64,000 bases of DNA from JALZEG01 sp035942255 (GCA_035942255.1 DASZDG010000079.1:1-64000); one strand, 5' to 3'; positions 42,353-51,485 are shown, counted from the stretch's first letter. Translations and numbers: made by a program. The notes: generated from the letters alone by a model not told the origin.

Positions 42353-43006
42353 CTAGCCCGATCCGGCCTCGTCGCGGACGAGCCCGTCCTGCCCGTGGAT
42401 GTAGAGCTTCACGCCGTTCTTGCGCGCGAGCTCGCGGCCCGCGCTGATCGCCTCTTCCTGCTTGTCGTAGTAGCCCTCGGGCTCGGTGCTGCTCTCGTCC
42501 TTCAGCGCCCATCCCTCGAAGTCGTCGGGGACGACGTGCAGGTCGTTGCCCTGGCGCAGCGGCTCCTCACGGGCTGTCGGCTCGGTTCCGAGCTTGTCCT
42601 CGATGCGCTTGAGCGCGGCCTGGATGCCGTCGTCGGAGTCGCGCGACTCCGCGCTGCCCTTGTGGATGAGCACCGACGCCATCACCGTGAACGAGAAGAG
42701 CTGGAGGAACTCCGACTGCCAGTTCTCGAGCGTCGCCCGCGAAAACTGCGCGACGAAGTCGCCGATCTCCGGCTTCTCGCCGTGCGTCTTCTGCTCGTCG
42801 GTGAAGTTCTGCCATTCGGCGATCCCCTGCGCGGCCCAGCTCACGAAGAACAGCGCGCAGAACCCGAGGCTGAGCCCGAAGTTCTTCCACAGCCTCATGC
42901 TGGTCTTCTTCTCGTTCTGGATGCTCCGGACGAGCGTCCCGACGAGATACGCGGTTATCCCCGCGATCACGAGCACGACGACGCCCATCAGGATTGCGCC
43001 GGCCAC
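42353..43006 (-). CDS. DUF6766-DUF2188 fusion membrane protein
   Basis: 217 aa. The N-terminal part (about 1-125) has hydrophobic helices and FENWQSEFLQLFSF-like, HGEKPEIGDF and GSAESRDS blocks as in DUF6766. The C-terminal part (about 150-217; DLHVVPDDFEGWALKDE, then YYDKQEEAISAGRELARKNG) matches DUF2188. I am not aware of this as a common fusion. Both are of unknown function. Confidence 0.75.
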   Translation of the reverse strand: MAGAILMGVVVLVIAGITAYLVGTLVRSIQNEKKTSMRLWKNFGLSLGFCALFFVSWAAQGIAEWQNFTDEQKTHGEKPEIGDFVAQFSRATLENWQSEFLQLFSFTVMASVLIHKGSAESRDSDDGIQAALKRIEDKLGTEPTAREEPLRQGNDLHVVPDDFEGWALKDESSTEPEGYYDKQEEAISAGRELARKNGVKLYIHGQDGLVRDEAGSG

Positions 43007-43073
43007 CGGACCTCCTCATGCAGATCGACGTCTCGAGCACGAGGCTATCTACGCGGCCCCCGCGGAAGCCGGA

Positions 43074-45431
43074 TTACGCCATCGGCCGCCAAGTGAACGG
43101 CTGCGACGTCGCACCCATGCAGTTGTCGCTGACGTCCACGCCGGGCGATCGCAGAGGAGCGGAAGGGAGCCGCGCCCTGTACGTGCCCCGCTCCGTCAGA
43201 GGCACGCTGCTGCCGTACCTGCTGATCACACCGCCGTCGCCGGCGCGGACCTTCTGCAGGACCTCCCACCGCACGCCGCGCTGCCTCTCTATCCACACCC
43301 GTACGCCCTTGGCACAACCGCTGCCGAAGAGGCTGGCGACGGTTCCTCTCACCAGGCCGCGGCGGCCGGCGTACGCCGACACCGCTCGCGGGATCCGGAA
43401 GCCGCTCGGCTCGGCGTCGCGGAACTGCGAGTCGAACTGGGCCGCGTGCATCGACTCGTCGCCCTCGCAGGAGATGCGTTCCTCGGCCCCCCAACACTCG
43501 TCCAGGCCCTCGCCGCCGTCGGCCCGATCGGACCCGCCACCCGTTGCCAGGTAGTCGTCACCGTCGCCTCCGGACATCTCGTCGTCACCGACGGTGGACT
43601 CGAGCAGGTCGTCTCCCGCTCCGCCCGTGACGGCGTCGTCGCCCCCGTACATGCCCCAGAGGAGGTTCGCCCGGGCATCTCCGGCAAGCACGTCCGAGGC
43701 CCGCGTGCCGACCGCGCCCTCTATGCCCGTCACGGAGTCGATGCCCGCGCCGCTCGCGGTTCCGGCCGCCAGGTCGACCTCGAAGCTCTCGGCCGGACCG
43801 GGCCACACGACGTCCACCCCGGCGCCACCGTCGACGTCGTCGGCGCCGCTGCCGAGGTCGATGACGTCGGTCCCGGCACCGCCGAAGAGCCGGTCGTTCC
43901 CGTCGTGGTCGATGAGGAGGTCGATCCCGGCGCCGCCGGAGTAGTCGTCGTTCCCGAGCCCACCCTCGACCACGTCGTCGCCTGCGGCCCCCGTGGCGGT
44001 GTCGTCGCCGGCCGCGCCGAACACCTCGTCGAACCCACCGCGCCCGTCGAGCGTGTCGTTCCCGCCACCACCGTCGAGGCGATTCGCGGCCGCGCTGCCC
44101 ACGATCACGTCGTCGAGCTCCGTCCCGACGACGCCCTCCACCGACGTGAGGCGGTGTCGTCCTTGCGCGTCGAGGACTCCCGTCGTCAGGTTCGCCCGCG
44201 CGGGCACCGTGCCCTCGAACAGGTTGGCGAAGTCGAACCCCGCTCCGGCCCGAAAGACGTCGCGGCCGCGGCTGTCCTCGAAGACGTCGTCGCCGTCGCC
44301 GCCCACGAAGACGTTCGGCTTCGCGTCGCCCGTGAACCTCGTGCCCGCGTCGCTCGCGTACGCGCCCTCGATGCCCGTCACGTCCGCCGCGCGGTCGCCG
44401 CCGATCGTCACCACTCCCCGAGCGAGGTCGACGGTCACCCGCGCGTCGACGCCGCGATAGGAGAGGAAGTCCGTTCCGCCGCGGCCTTCCACGATGTTGC
44501 CGAGCCCGGCCGGCCGGAAGACCTCGCCGCGACGGCTGCCGGTGAGGCGGTCTCCGCGCGTGCTTCCTTCGAGGACCTCGAACCCCGACAAGCGGTCGGT
44601 GCCCTGGCCGCGCGCGCGGCCGGCGCCGAGGTCGACGTCGACCGCGCGGCCCGTGAGATACGTCACCCGATCTCTGCCGGCGCCACCGGCGAGCACGTCG
44701 TCTCCCTGCTGCCCGGCCACGACGTCGTTCCCCGCGTTGCCGTCGACGCGGTCGCCGCCACGGCCCCCGAACAGGAAGTCGCGACCGCGGCCCCCCAGCA
44801 GACGGTCCGGACGATCGGATCCCGCGACGATCTCGAGGGCGCGGAGGACGTCGCTCCCGTCGCCGTGTGCGACTCCTCTCGCGACATCCACGGTCACGCC
44901 GCTGGGGGCCGCGGCGAAGGCGACCACGTCGCGCGACGTACCGCCGTCGAGAACGTCCGAGCCGGAACCGCCGTCGACGGCGTCGCGTCCGGCGCTACCG
45001 AGCGCACGGTCCTCGTCCGCGCCGCCGGCCAGAGCGTCGCCTCCCGCACCCCCCCGGAGCACGTCGTTCCCGCGCCCACCCGACACCACGTCGGCATTCC
45101 CGCGGCCCTCGACGGTGTCGGCTCCTGCACCTCCCTCGACGGCGTCACCCCCGGGTCCCCCGACCACGTGGTCCGAGCCGGGCCCGGCGTCCACCGTGGC
45201 GCCGCCGTGGCCGGTGCAGATGACGTCGTCGCCGCCGCGCCCGACGATCGTGTCGTGCCCGCCGAGCCCATGGACGACGTCGTCCCCGCGCGTTCCTCGC
45301 AACGTGTCGTTCCCGGGGCTCCCGACGATCGTCGCGCGCCGCCCCGCGCACCTGATCGGTTCGGCGCCCGCACGCGGGATCACGCCCGACGTCATTACCG
45401 CCACCACGCCCACGACGAACAGCTTCCGCAC
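43074..45431 (-). CDS. Secreted RTX-type calcium-binding repeat protein 1
   Basis: 785 aa with signal peptide (to about 23). It consists of dozens of Gly/Asp-rich nonapeptide repeats (GGxGxDxLx) such as GGDGDDVFEDS and GGGGNDTLDG, which wind into a calcium-binding parallel beta-roll. The C-terminal 110 residues (VSAYAGRRGLVRGTVASLF on) are a non-repetitive domain with Cys. There is no type I secretion signal; export is through Sec. Possible adhesin or matrix protein. Smaller paralogue at 47454-48626. Confidence 0.9.
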   Translation of the reverse strand: MRKLFVVGVVAVMTSGVIPRAGAEPIRCAGRRATIVGSPGNDTLRGTRGDDVVHGLGGHDTIVGRGGDDVICTGHGGATVDAGPGSDHVVGGPGGDAVEGGAGADTVEGRGNADVVSGGRGNDVLRGGAGGDALAGGADEDRALGSAGRDAVDGGSGSDVLDGGTSRDVVAFAAAPSGVTVDVARGVAHGDGSDVLRALEIVAGSDRPDRLLGGRGRDFLFGGRGGDRVDGNAGNDVVAGQQGDDVLAGGAGRDRVTYLTGRAVDVDLGAGRARGQGTDRLSGFEVLEGSTRGDRLTGSRRGEVFRPAGLGNIVEGRGGTDFLSYRGVDARVTVDLARGVVTIGGDRAADVTGIEGAYASDAGTRFTGDAKPNVFVGGDGDDVFEDSRGRDVFRAGAGFDFANLFEGTVPARANLTTGVLDAQGRHRLTSVEGVVGTELDDVIVGSAAANRLDGGGGNDTLDGRGGFDEVFGAAGDDTATGAAGDDVVEGGLGNDDYSGGAGIDLLIDHDGNDRLFGGAGTDVIDLGSGADDVDGGAGVDVVWPGPAESFEVDLAAGTASGAGIDSVTGIEGAVGTRASDVLAGDARANLLWGMYGGDDAVTGGAGDDLLESTVGDDEMSGGDGDDYLATGGGSDRADGGEGLDECWGAEERISCEGDESMHAAQFDSQFRDAEPSGFRIPRAVSAYAGRRGLVRGTVASLFGSGCAKGVRVWIERQRGVRWEVLQKVRAGDGGVISRYGSSVPLTERGTYRARLPSAPLRSPGVDVSDNCMGATSQPFTWRPMA

Positions 45432-45544
45432 CTTCGCCCCCTCCCGGACGACCCCTCCGCTCGTAGATCCTGCCTCGTCCGGCGGCGCTGTGCAGCCGGA
45501 CCTCGGGCGGGTTTTCGCGCTCCCGCCCCGGGTACGGAAGGGGC

Positions 45545-46507
45545 ATGGCTCCCAGGGCGATCTGGAAGGGCTCCGTCACCTTCGGGCTGATCACCATCCC
45601 GGTCGGCCTCTACTCCGCGGTCGGGCGCGAGGAGGAGAAGTTCGACTTCCACCTCCTCCACGAGAAGGACGGCGCGCGCATCCACTACGAGCGCAAGTGC
45701 GACAAGGGCCACAAGGACATCGACTGGGACGAGATCGTCAAGGGCTACGAGTACTCCAAGGGCAAGTGGGTCACGATCACGAACGAGGAGCTGGAGGCCC
45801 TCGACCTCGAGACGCTCCGCACGATCGACGTCGTCACGTTCGCGCCGCACGAGCAGATCGACCCGATCTTCTACGAGAAGACCTACTACATGGTGCCGGA
45901 GGAACAGGCCTTGAAGGCGTACCGGCTGATCGTCGACGCGCTCGAGGACGAGCACCTCGTCGGCGTGTGCAAGGTAGCGATCCGGGAGCGCGAGCACCTC
46001 GCGGCGATGCGCGTGAAGGACGGCATGTTGGTGTTGCAGACGATGCACTGGCCGGAGGAGGTGCGCGCGGCGAAGTTCGACCAGCTGAAGAAGCGGCCGC
46101 GCATCGACGACCGCGAGCGCAAGATGGCGCGGCAGCTGATCCAGCACCTGTCGTCGGACTTCGACCCGTCGCAGTTCAAGGACGAGTACCACAAGGCCCT
46201 GAAGAAGCTCATCGACAAGAAGATCAAGGGCGAGGAGATCGTGATCCCGCCGCAGCCCGAGCAGACGGGCCAGGTCGTCGACCTGATGGAGGCGCTGCGC
46301 GCGTCGGTCGACGCCGCCCGTCAGGGCAAGAAGCCGAAGCCTCCGCCCGCCAAGAAGACGGCGACGAAGAAGAAGGGCGGGGGCGATGAGGACCTGTCGG
46401 GGCTGTCGAAGCAGGAGCTCCTCGAACGCGCTAAGAAGCTCGACATAGCGGGCCGGTCGAAGATGGGAAAGACCGATCTCGTGAAGGCGATCAGTAAAGC
46501 GAGCTGA
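45545..46507 (+). CDS. ku: Ku DNA end-binding protein, copy 2, with SAP-like tail
   Basis: 320 aa. The start APRAIWKGSVTFGLITIPVG is the Ku opening. KCDKGHKDIDWDEIVKGYE lacks the CxxC of copy 1 (single Cys, then GH). The C-terminal tail is Lys-rich and ends in LSKQELLERAKKLDIAGRSK, then MGKTDLVKAISKAS, a SAP/Rho-N-like DNA-binding helix pair absent in copy 1. The two Ku may form distinct complexes or differ in tail-mediated DNA binding or LigD recruitment. Confidence 0.95.
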   Translation: MAPRAIWKGSVTFGLITIPVGLYSAVGREEEKFDFHLLHEKDGARIHYERKCDKGHKDIDWDEIVKGYEYSKGKWVTITNEELEALDLETLRTIDVVTFAPHEQIDPIFYEKTYYMVPEEQALKAYRLIVDALEDEHLVGVCKVAIREREHLAAMRVKDGMLVLQTMHWPEEVRAAKFDQLKKRPRIDDRERKMARQLIQHLSSDFDPSQFKDEYHKALKKLIDKKIKGEEIVIPPQPEQTGQVVDLMEALRASVDAARQGKKPKPPPAKKTATKKKGGGDEDLSGLSKQELLERAKKLDIAGRSKMGKTDLVKAISKAS

Positions 46508-46512
46508 TCCGT

Positions 46513-47427
46513 TTACCAGTCGAGCGACGACACCGCCAGGCCGCGGCCCCTCAAGGCGTCCTTCAACCGGCGGCCGTCGGCTCTCATCACGAACAACTGC
46601 GCCTCACAGCCGGTCAGGCCGGCGATGAAGGCGATCCGTCGGCTGCGCGGCCCCCAGGCGGAGAAGTGCGGGTTGGTCAGGTGGCGGGGCGTCATCCTCG
46701 TGCTCCGGCCGCCGGAGGGGGCGACCGCGAAGACGTTGTACGACTGGCCGCGCTGCGACGTGAACGCGATCCGGCGTCCGTTGCCCGACCAGTCCGGCAG
46801 CGAGTAGTCCGCGTAACGGACCTTGGTGATCCGGCGGAGGCCGCGGCCCCGCCGCCCCACGACGAAGAGGTCCGTCGACTCCTGGCGGCGCGCGTCGCGG
46901 GTGAAGACGATCCTTCGGCCGCCGGGCGCCCAGTTCGCGCTGAGCACTCCGTACACCGGACGTCGCCGGGTGAGACGGCGCAGGCCGCTTCCGTCGGGCC
47001 GGACCAGCATGAGGTTGCGCGGGTCGCCGCCGCTGGAGAACCCGTCCCGGTGGTGGCGCACGCGGACGAAGACGATCCAGCCTCCCGCCGGGGACCACCG
47101 GGGAAGCATGTCGTCTGCGGGACCGTCCGTCAGACGGCGCCTCCTCCCGTCGGCCGTCCTGATGAACAGGTCCTTCTCGGTCTCCTCCTGCCCCCGCGAC
47201 GCGAAGACGATGCGCCTCCCGCCCGGTGACCACGACGGGTAGTGGTCGTCGTTGGCGTTGCGCGTCAGCCGGCGGACGCGCCCGGAGCTCGGCCCCACCG
47301 TGAACAGCTCCAGGTCCCCGCCGTCCGCGCACTCGCTCGCGGCGGAGCGGCCGTGGGGGGTCGCGGAGAAGACGATCGGCCGCCGCGACGCCGCGTGCGC
47401 GGCGGCCGTGCACCCGATGAGCAGCAA
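46513..47427 (-). CDS. TolB-like PD40 beta-propeller protein 2
   Basis: 304 aa with a secretory start (ATG 47427). PD40 blades: YPSWSPGGRRIVFASRG, PRWSPAGGWIVFVR, ANWAPGGRRIVFTR, PDWSGNGRRIAFTS and SAWGPRSRRIAFIAG. It ends SSLDW, as does paralogue 1 (41355-42314). Directly upstream on the same strand (26 bp) lies the smaller RTX protein gene. The TolB-like/RTX order repeats the 41355/43074 pair. Confidence 0.85.
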   Translation of the reverse strand: MLLIGCTAAAHAASRRPIVFSATPHGRSAASECADGGDLELFTVGPSSGRVRRLTRNANDDHYPSWSPGGRRIVFASRGQEETEKDLFIRTADGRRRRLTDGPADDMLPRWSPAGGWIVFVRVRHHRDGFSSGGDPRNLMLVRPDGSGLRRLTRRRPVYGVLSANWAPGGRRIVFTRDARRQESTDLFVVGRRGRGLRRITKVRYADYSLPDWSGNGRRIAFTSQRGQSYNVFAVAPSGGRSTRMTPRHLTNPHFSAWGPRSRRIAFIAGLTGCEAQLFVMRADGRRLKDALRGRGLAVSSLDW

Positions 47428-47453
47428 TGCGACTAGAGCGGGGGCAAGTCGCG

Positions 47454-48626
47454 TCAGCCCTCGCAGTTCCTGACCCTCTCGCCCCTCACGCAGACGTCGC
47501 GGCCCGTCCCTCCGTCCATCCGGTCGCGCCCCCGCTTGCCGTTGCCGAACGAGTCCCTGAGCTCGTCGTCACCCGCCTCGCCGAAGAAGCGGTCCGAGCC
47601 GTAGTCGTCCTCGACCTCGTCGTTACCGCCACCCCCGTGGAGCACGTCCCGCCCCCGGTCGCCGTAGACGCGGTCGTTGCCTCCCCGGCCGTTGATGAAA
47701 TCGTCCCCTCCGCTGCCGTTCAGGGAGTTACGCCCTCCGCCGCCGAGCAGGCGGTCGTCGTGACCGGTCCCGCGGACGGAGTTCATGCGCAGGACGGTGT
47801 CCTTGCCCCACCCGCGCGCGGTGCCGGCGGCCAGGTCGACGTTCACTCCGCGCGGGGAGAGGATGAACCACAGGTCGTCGTTACCCTCGCCTCCGTTCAC
47901 CTCGTCGGCGCCGCCGCCGGGATCGATGACGTCGTTGCCGCCGAGCCCGGAGATGACGTCTCCGCCGTTCCCGCCCCCCAGGTGGTTGAACTCGTTCGTT
48001 CCATGGATAACGTCCGCGAACCGTGACCCCAGCGCGTGCTCGACGTCGTGCAGCGTGTCCTTGCCTTCGCCGGTGGCGCGGCCCTCGGCCAGGTCCACCT
48101 CGACGCCGCTCGGCGCGGTCGTGTAGACGACGGTGTCCTCGTCGCCGTCACCGCCTTGCTTACCGCCGCGGATGACGTCGTCGCCGCCACCGCCCGCCAG
48201 CGAGTCGGGGTCGTTCCCGCCGGAGAGCGTGTCGTCGCCGGCGCCGCCCCTGAGCGTGTCGATCCCGTCGCGGTCGCGCAGCAGGTCGCCCCCGGAGCCT
48301 CCGGTCATCCCGTCGTTCCCCATGCCCCCGTCGATGCGGTCGTTGCCGGCGGCACCCCTGACGACGTCGCCGGAGAACCCGTCGTCGTCGGGGCTCTCGT
48401 CCCCGCCGCAGATCCGGTCGTCACCGCCGCCACCGATGATGAAGTCGTCCCCTCCGAGCCCGTGGATGACGTCGTCTCCGGAGGTCCCCCTGAGACTGTC
48501 GGAGCCCTCGGTGCCGACGATCGTGGGGGCCTCGCCGAAGCACTCGGGAGGGTCCTCCTGCCCGAACGCAGGCGCGGGGACCACTAGCAACAGCAACAGC
48601 ACGGGCAGGGCGAGACGGACGAGCAC
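47454..48626 (-). CDS. Secreted RTX-type calcium-binding repeat protein 2
   Basis: 390 aa from the GTG at 48626 (GAGGAAAG upstream). The signal peptide is Leu/Val-rich and ends near PAFG. RTX repeats continue through most of the protein (GGGGDDFINGRGGNDRVYGD-like), ending in CVRGERVRNCEG. It is shorter than paralogue 1 and lacks its C-terminal domain. It is probably an extracellular calcium-stabilised structural or adhesive protein. Confidence 0.88.
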   Translation of the reverse strand: MLVRLALPVLLLLLVVPAPAFGQEDPPECFGEAPTIVGTEGSDSLRGTSGDDVIHGLGGDDFIIGGGGDDRICGGDESPDDDGFSGDVVRGAAGNDRIDGGMGNDGMTGGSGGDLLRDRDGIDTLRGGAGDDTLSGGNDPDSLAGGGGDDVIRGGKQGGDGDEDTVVYTTAPSGVEVDLAEGRATGEGKDTLHDVEHALGSRFADVIHGTNEFNHLGGGNGGDVISGLGGNDVIDPGGGADEVNGGEGNDDLWFILSPRGVNVDLAAGTARGWGKDTVLRMNSVRGTGHDDRLLGGGGRNSLNGSGGDDFINGRGGNDRVYGDRGRDVLHGGGGNDEVEDDYGSDRFFGEAGDDELRDSFGNGKRGRDRMDGGTGRDVCVRGERVRNCEG

Positions 48627-48707
48627 GGCGCTTTCCTCTTTCGACGGGGGCCGGACGCACTCACGACGCTCGGGGCACGTCGACCGTTCCATTCTCACGG
48701 CTCGTCG

Positions 48708-50090
48708 TTATCGCTCGGACGGCCAGTAACCTTTGCTCTGTAGGTATTGGGTTGCTTCTGGTTTCTCCGTGAACTCCAGCAGGCCGCCGACCTTCTCCAA
48801 GAGCACCTGATGCACTTCTGACGGAGTGGCGAAGAAAAATTCTCTCCGTTCGTTCACGCGGTTCACGCGAAGTTCTCCGAAGGCGCGATGGAGCTCGTTT
48901 TCGAGGGTGACGGCGTCCTCGGAGAAGAACAGAGCATGTACGTCAAAGGGGAAAGGCACTGACGCGTCGCCTAGCTCTCGAACGCGGTCCATGGGTTCGA
49001 GTCGACGCGTCATGCCGATCTTCACGACATTCGAGCCGAGAGAACCCGGATTGCTGATGACGTACACGTACCCCGCGCGGATATTCGCCGCGCGGAAGTC
49101 GTTGTGCGCGATCGCATCGTCGACCTCTGCCAAACGCAATCGAAGGTCGGTTGCGCCCACGTCGTCACCTTTGTCGCACAATGCGTTGATAGCGTTCGCT
49201 AGGTGTGAACGTTCTTTGTCTAGTCGTTCGCGCTCAGCAGCGAGTTCCATCTCCGCTTTGCGTTCCTCGCGCAGTCGAGCTCGTTCCTCCCGCGCAGCCT
49301 CCTTCTCCTCTTGGACCTTCATCAGGAAGTCGGAGGTCAGCTCTAGCTCCGCGACCCGGAGCTGGTGATAATCAGGGTTGATTCTCATCTCCATCATGCG
49401 ACCGAGCCTCGCGATCGCGGCGACGGAGGCGTCCAGCCGCTTCTTCGCAGTCACGACGTTTCCGGCTCGAAGCGAGCGAACACAGCTGTCGGCCTCGGCG
49501 TTATAGGCCCGAAGCATCAACTTCGAAAGATCGTTCGTCATCCTCCGGCCCTTAGCCAACGAGTTATTGAACGTAAACAGATCCGACGCAAGAACCGCGG
49601 TTCCCTGCTTGATCGCTCGACGAATACCCTCATGAACCTCGGCGACCTCGGCCTTGAACTCATCAGCATTCTCAAGCGGGTGGTGATACCGATAGATTCC
49701 GACCTCCTGCAGTACGCGCTCGTCGTCTAGATCGACCATCTCGTTGCTCGGCGAACTCGGCGAATGGTCCCGAAGCTGGGATTCCAGATCCGCTATGCGC
49801 GCACGTAACGCCTTGAGCTCAACTTCCTGATCCTGGTGGACCGGCATCGGCATCGGGCTTGGAGGCGGCCATGTACGCCCGGGGCTAGAAGTCGTCAGTG
49901 GTGGATCTCCCACGGGAGACGGGGAGGGATCAGGACCATCGTCACGAGGTGGGGCGGTCTCGTCGTCGGTCCAAAAGGCCCATCCTGGGGGTGCGGGGGG
50001 CCAAGCGGGGTCTGGCTGCCAGCCTTCGGGAGGCGACCAACCCGGAGGTGCGTCGGGCCAACCTGGAGGGACGTGGAAGCGCGCAGTCAC
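48708..50090 (-). CDS. DUF4041/T5orf172 (GIY-YIG-like) protein
   Basis: 460 aa. Residues 1-40 carry PPGW repeats; about 88-130 is coiled coil; about 125-330 is DUF4041 (EVGIYRYHHPLENADEFKAE, then SKLMLRAYNAEADSCVRSL) with an Arg/Glu coiled-coil end. The C-terminal part is a T5orf172/MUG113 nuclease-like domain: AGYVYVISNPG, VVKIGMTRR, MDRVRELGD and LENELHRAFG supply the GIY-YIG motifs with Arg and Glu. It overlaps the upstream coiled-coil gene by 4 bp (ATGA). DNA is AT-richer than the neighbours, which suggests transfer. The function is probably nucleic-acid cleavage in a mobile or defence context. Confidence 0.88.
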   Translation of the reverse strand: MTARFHVPPGWPDAPPGWSPPEGWQPDPAWPPAPPGWAFWTDDETAPPRDDGPDPSPSPVGDPPLTTSSPGRTWPPPSPMPMPVHQDQEVELKALRARIADLESQLRDHSPSSPSNEMVDLDDERVLQEVGIYRYHHPLENADEFKAEVAEVHEGIRRAIKQGTAVLASDLFTFNNSLAKGRRMTNDLSKLMLRAYNAEADSCVRSLRAGNVVTAKKRLDASVAAIARLGRMMEMRINPDYHQLRVAELELTSDFLMKVQEEKEAAREERARLREERKAEMELAAERERLDKERSHLANAINALCDKGDDVGATDLRLRLAEVDDAIAHNDFRAANIRAGYVYVISNPGSLGSNVVKIGMTRRLEPMDRVRELGDASVPFPFDVHALFFSEDAVTLENELHRAFGELRVNRVNERREFFFATPSEVHQVLLEKVGGLLEFTEKPEATQYLQSKGYWPSER

Positions 50091-51358
50091 CTGGCCCGGA
50101 CTCCGTGGGAACCATCGACGTCAAGCAAGTCGAAGGGATTCTTCGAAACGAGGGCCGCCAGGTGCTCGAGGGTTGCTCGCGGGACGACATTGGCGAGATC
50201 GAACGTGACGAACTGCTCGCGTTCGGCTGCCGCAACGACTAGAACAGCGTTCTTTTCCGTACCGGTCGCTGGGTCTACGGCCTGGGTGCAGACCTTCATC
50301 GTGATCGTTTGGATCCGTCCCGCTCGATCAGCCTCGAATATTTCGTGCAAACTCCGAAGCGCCACGTTGAAGACCGCGCTGTTGTAACGCTCTTTCTGGT
50401 CCTTCTTCGGTAGGAGCGTTGGCAAGACCTGGTCCTTCGCTTTCACGTACTTGAACTCTTTCTCGGCTGGCAACTTCTGTGGGTTCGGCACTACGACCGT
50501 AAGAGAAAGCTCCTTGAGTGCCGCGTCGAAGTCGAACTCCCGCTCAACAGGAAAGCTCTCCGGGAAGATTGAATTCTCGAGGACGATACTCACGTATTGC
50601 TGAATAGCGTCCTCAACGTTGTACTGAATGCCTGCGATCAGTTCATCAAGTTTCTTGTTTGTCTCAGCCGCGGCGAATTCCCGTTCCGCGCACTCGGTTT
50701 CGTACTGTCGACGCGCCTCAGTAAGAGCGACGACGCGCCTTTGCTCGTGTTGTTCGTGTTCTTCAAGAGCCTTCTCATGAAGAGCGGCGGACGTCGCGAG
50801 CTCACTCTGCCACGAGCGATGGTCGGCGTCGAATTCGGCGCGCTGATTCGCAACGAGTTGCTCGTGCTTCCGTCTCCCTCCGAGCCGAGCCGCAATACCA
50901 GTCGGAGGCTGTGGTTCGAGGAACGAAGGCTCAGGTCGAGCAGCAACACGTCTTGGAGGCGGAAGAGGAGCCTCGAGATCCTTCCGCGGGAAAGGCGGAT
51001 GCTCTGCCACGGCGCGTAAGGACTGTAGGTCAACGTAATCATCGCGCCCGAGTGTTGCTGAAAGGATTGAATCGATCTCATCGCGGATCTTCGCGAGTTC
51101 AGCATTTCGTGCAGTCGCCTCGGCTGTCATCGCCTCGTCATGCAGCCGCTTTGCCTCTCGTTCGGCAGCCTTCTGCTCGGCGGCCGTTGCGCGCGCTCGC
51201 TGCGCGGCGGCGCGCTCCGCTGCCTTGTGTGCTCTTTCCGCCTCCCGACGTGCAGCCAGATTCGCTCTCTGGGCTGCTCTGGCCGCTTGCTCATTACGCT
51301 TCGCGGCTAGTTGACTCTGGTGCTGAAGTTCAGCGAAGAACCCTCTCTTGCGTGCCAT
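50087..51358 (-). CDS. Coiled-coil protein of a conserved pair with the DUF4041/T5orf172 gene
   Basis: 423 aa from the ATG at 51358 (GGGGAGG upstream); a longer start at 51394 lacks such a site. Residues about 15-110 are an Ala/Arg/Glu-rich coiled coil, then DYVDLQSLRAVAEHPPFPRK and a Pro-rich linker, a second coiled coil (about 180-240) and a C-terminal folded domain (NSIFPESFPVEREFDFDAAL through NPFDLLDVDG). I know no name for it. I recall similar actinobacterial proteins, unverified here. Its promoter is at 51457-51485 and its stop overlaps the nuclease-like gene. Confidence 0.8.
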   Translation of the reverse strand: MARKRGFFAELQHQSQLAAKRNEQAARAAQRANLAARREAERAHKAAERAAAQRARATAAEQKAAEREAKRLHDEAMTAEATARNAELAKIRDEIDSILSATLGRDDYVDLQSLRAVAEHPPFPRKDLEAPLPPPRRVAARPEPSFLEPQPPTGIAARLGGRRKHEQLVANQRAEFDADHRSWQSELATSAALHEKALEEHEQHEQRRVVALTEARRQYETECAEREFAAAETNKKLDELIAGIQYNVEDAIQQYVSIVLENSIFPESFPVEREFDFDAALKELSLTVVVPNPQKLPAEKEFKYVKAKDQVLPTLLPKKDQKERYNSAVFNVALRSLHEIFEADRAGRIQTITMKVCTQAVDPATGTEKNAVLVVAAAEREQFVTFDLANVVPRATLEHLAALVSKNPFDLLDVDGSHGVRAR

Positions 51359-51456
51359 CCATGCCTCCCCACGAAACGCGGATTCGGATATCACCAGAAG
51401 TGCGGCGTCCGCCGATCAAGACCAGCATGAGCTCCCACATACGACCCCTCAATGGA

Positions 51457-51485
51457 ATCGTAGGATTTGTCAGCTCGCTAGACAA
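51457..51485 (-). promoter_or_regulatory. Housekeeping promoter of the DUF4041/coiled-coil module
   Basis: On the minus strand TTGTCT, a 17-bp spacer and TACGAT form a good sigma-70-type promoter about 100 bp before the ATG at 51358. The upstream part (51486-51690) of this 332-bp gene-free stretch shows no gene, tRNA, attachment site or inverted repeat that I can identify. Confidence 0.6.

Noticed and set aside
43074..45431. Plus-strand frames and repeat-like DNA in the RTX region, resembling tandem repeats or CRISPR
   Set aside because: Repeats follow the 9-residue Gly/Asp codon pattern of the RTX protein; there are no constant direct repeats with unique spacers.
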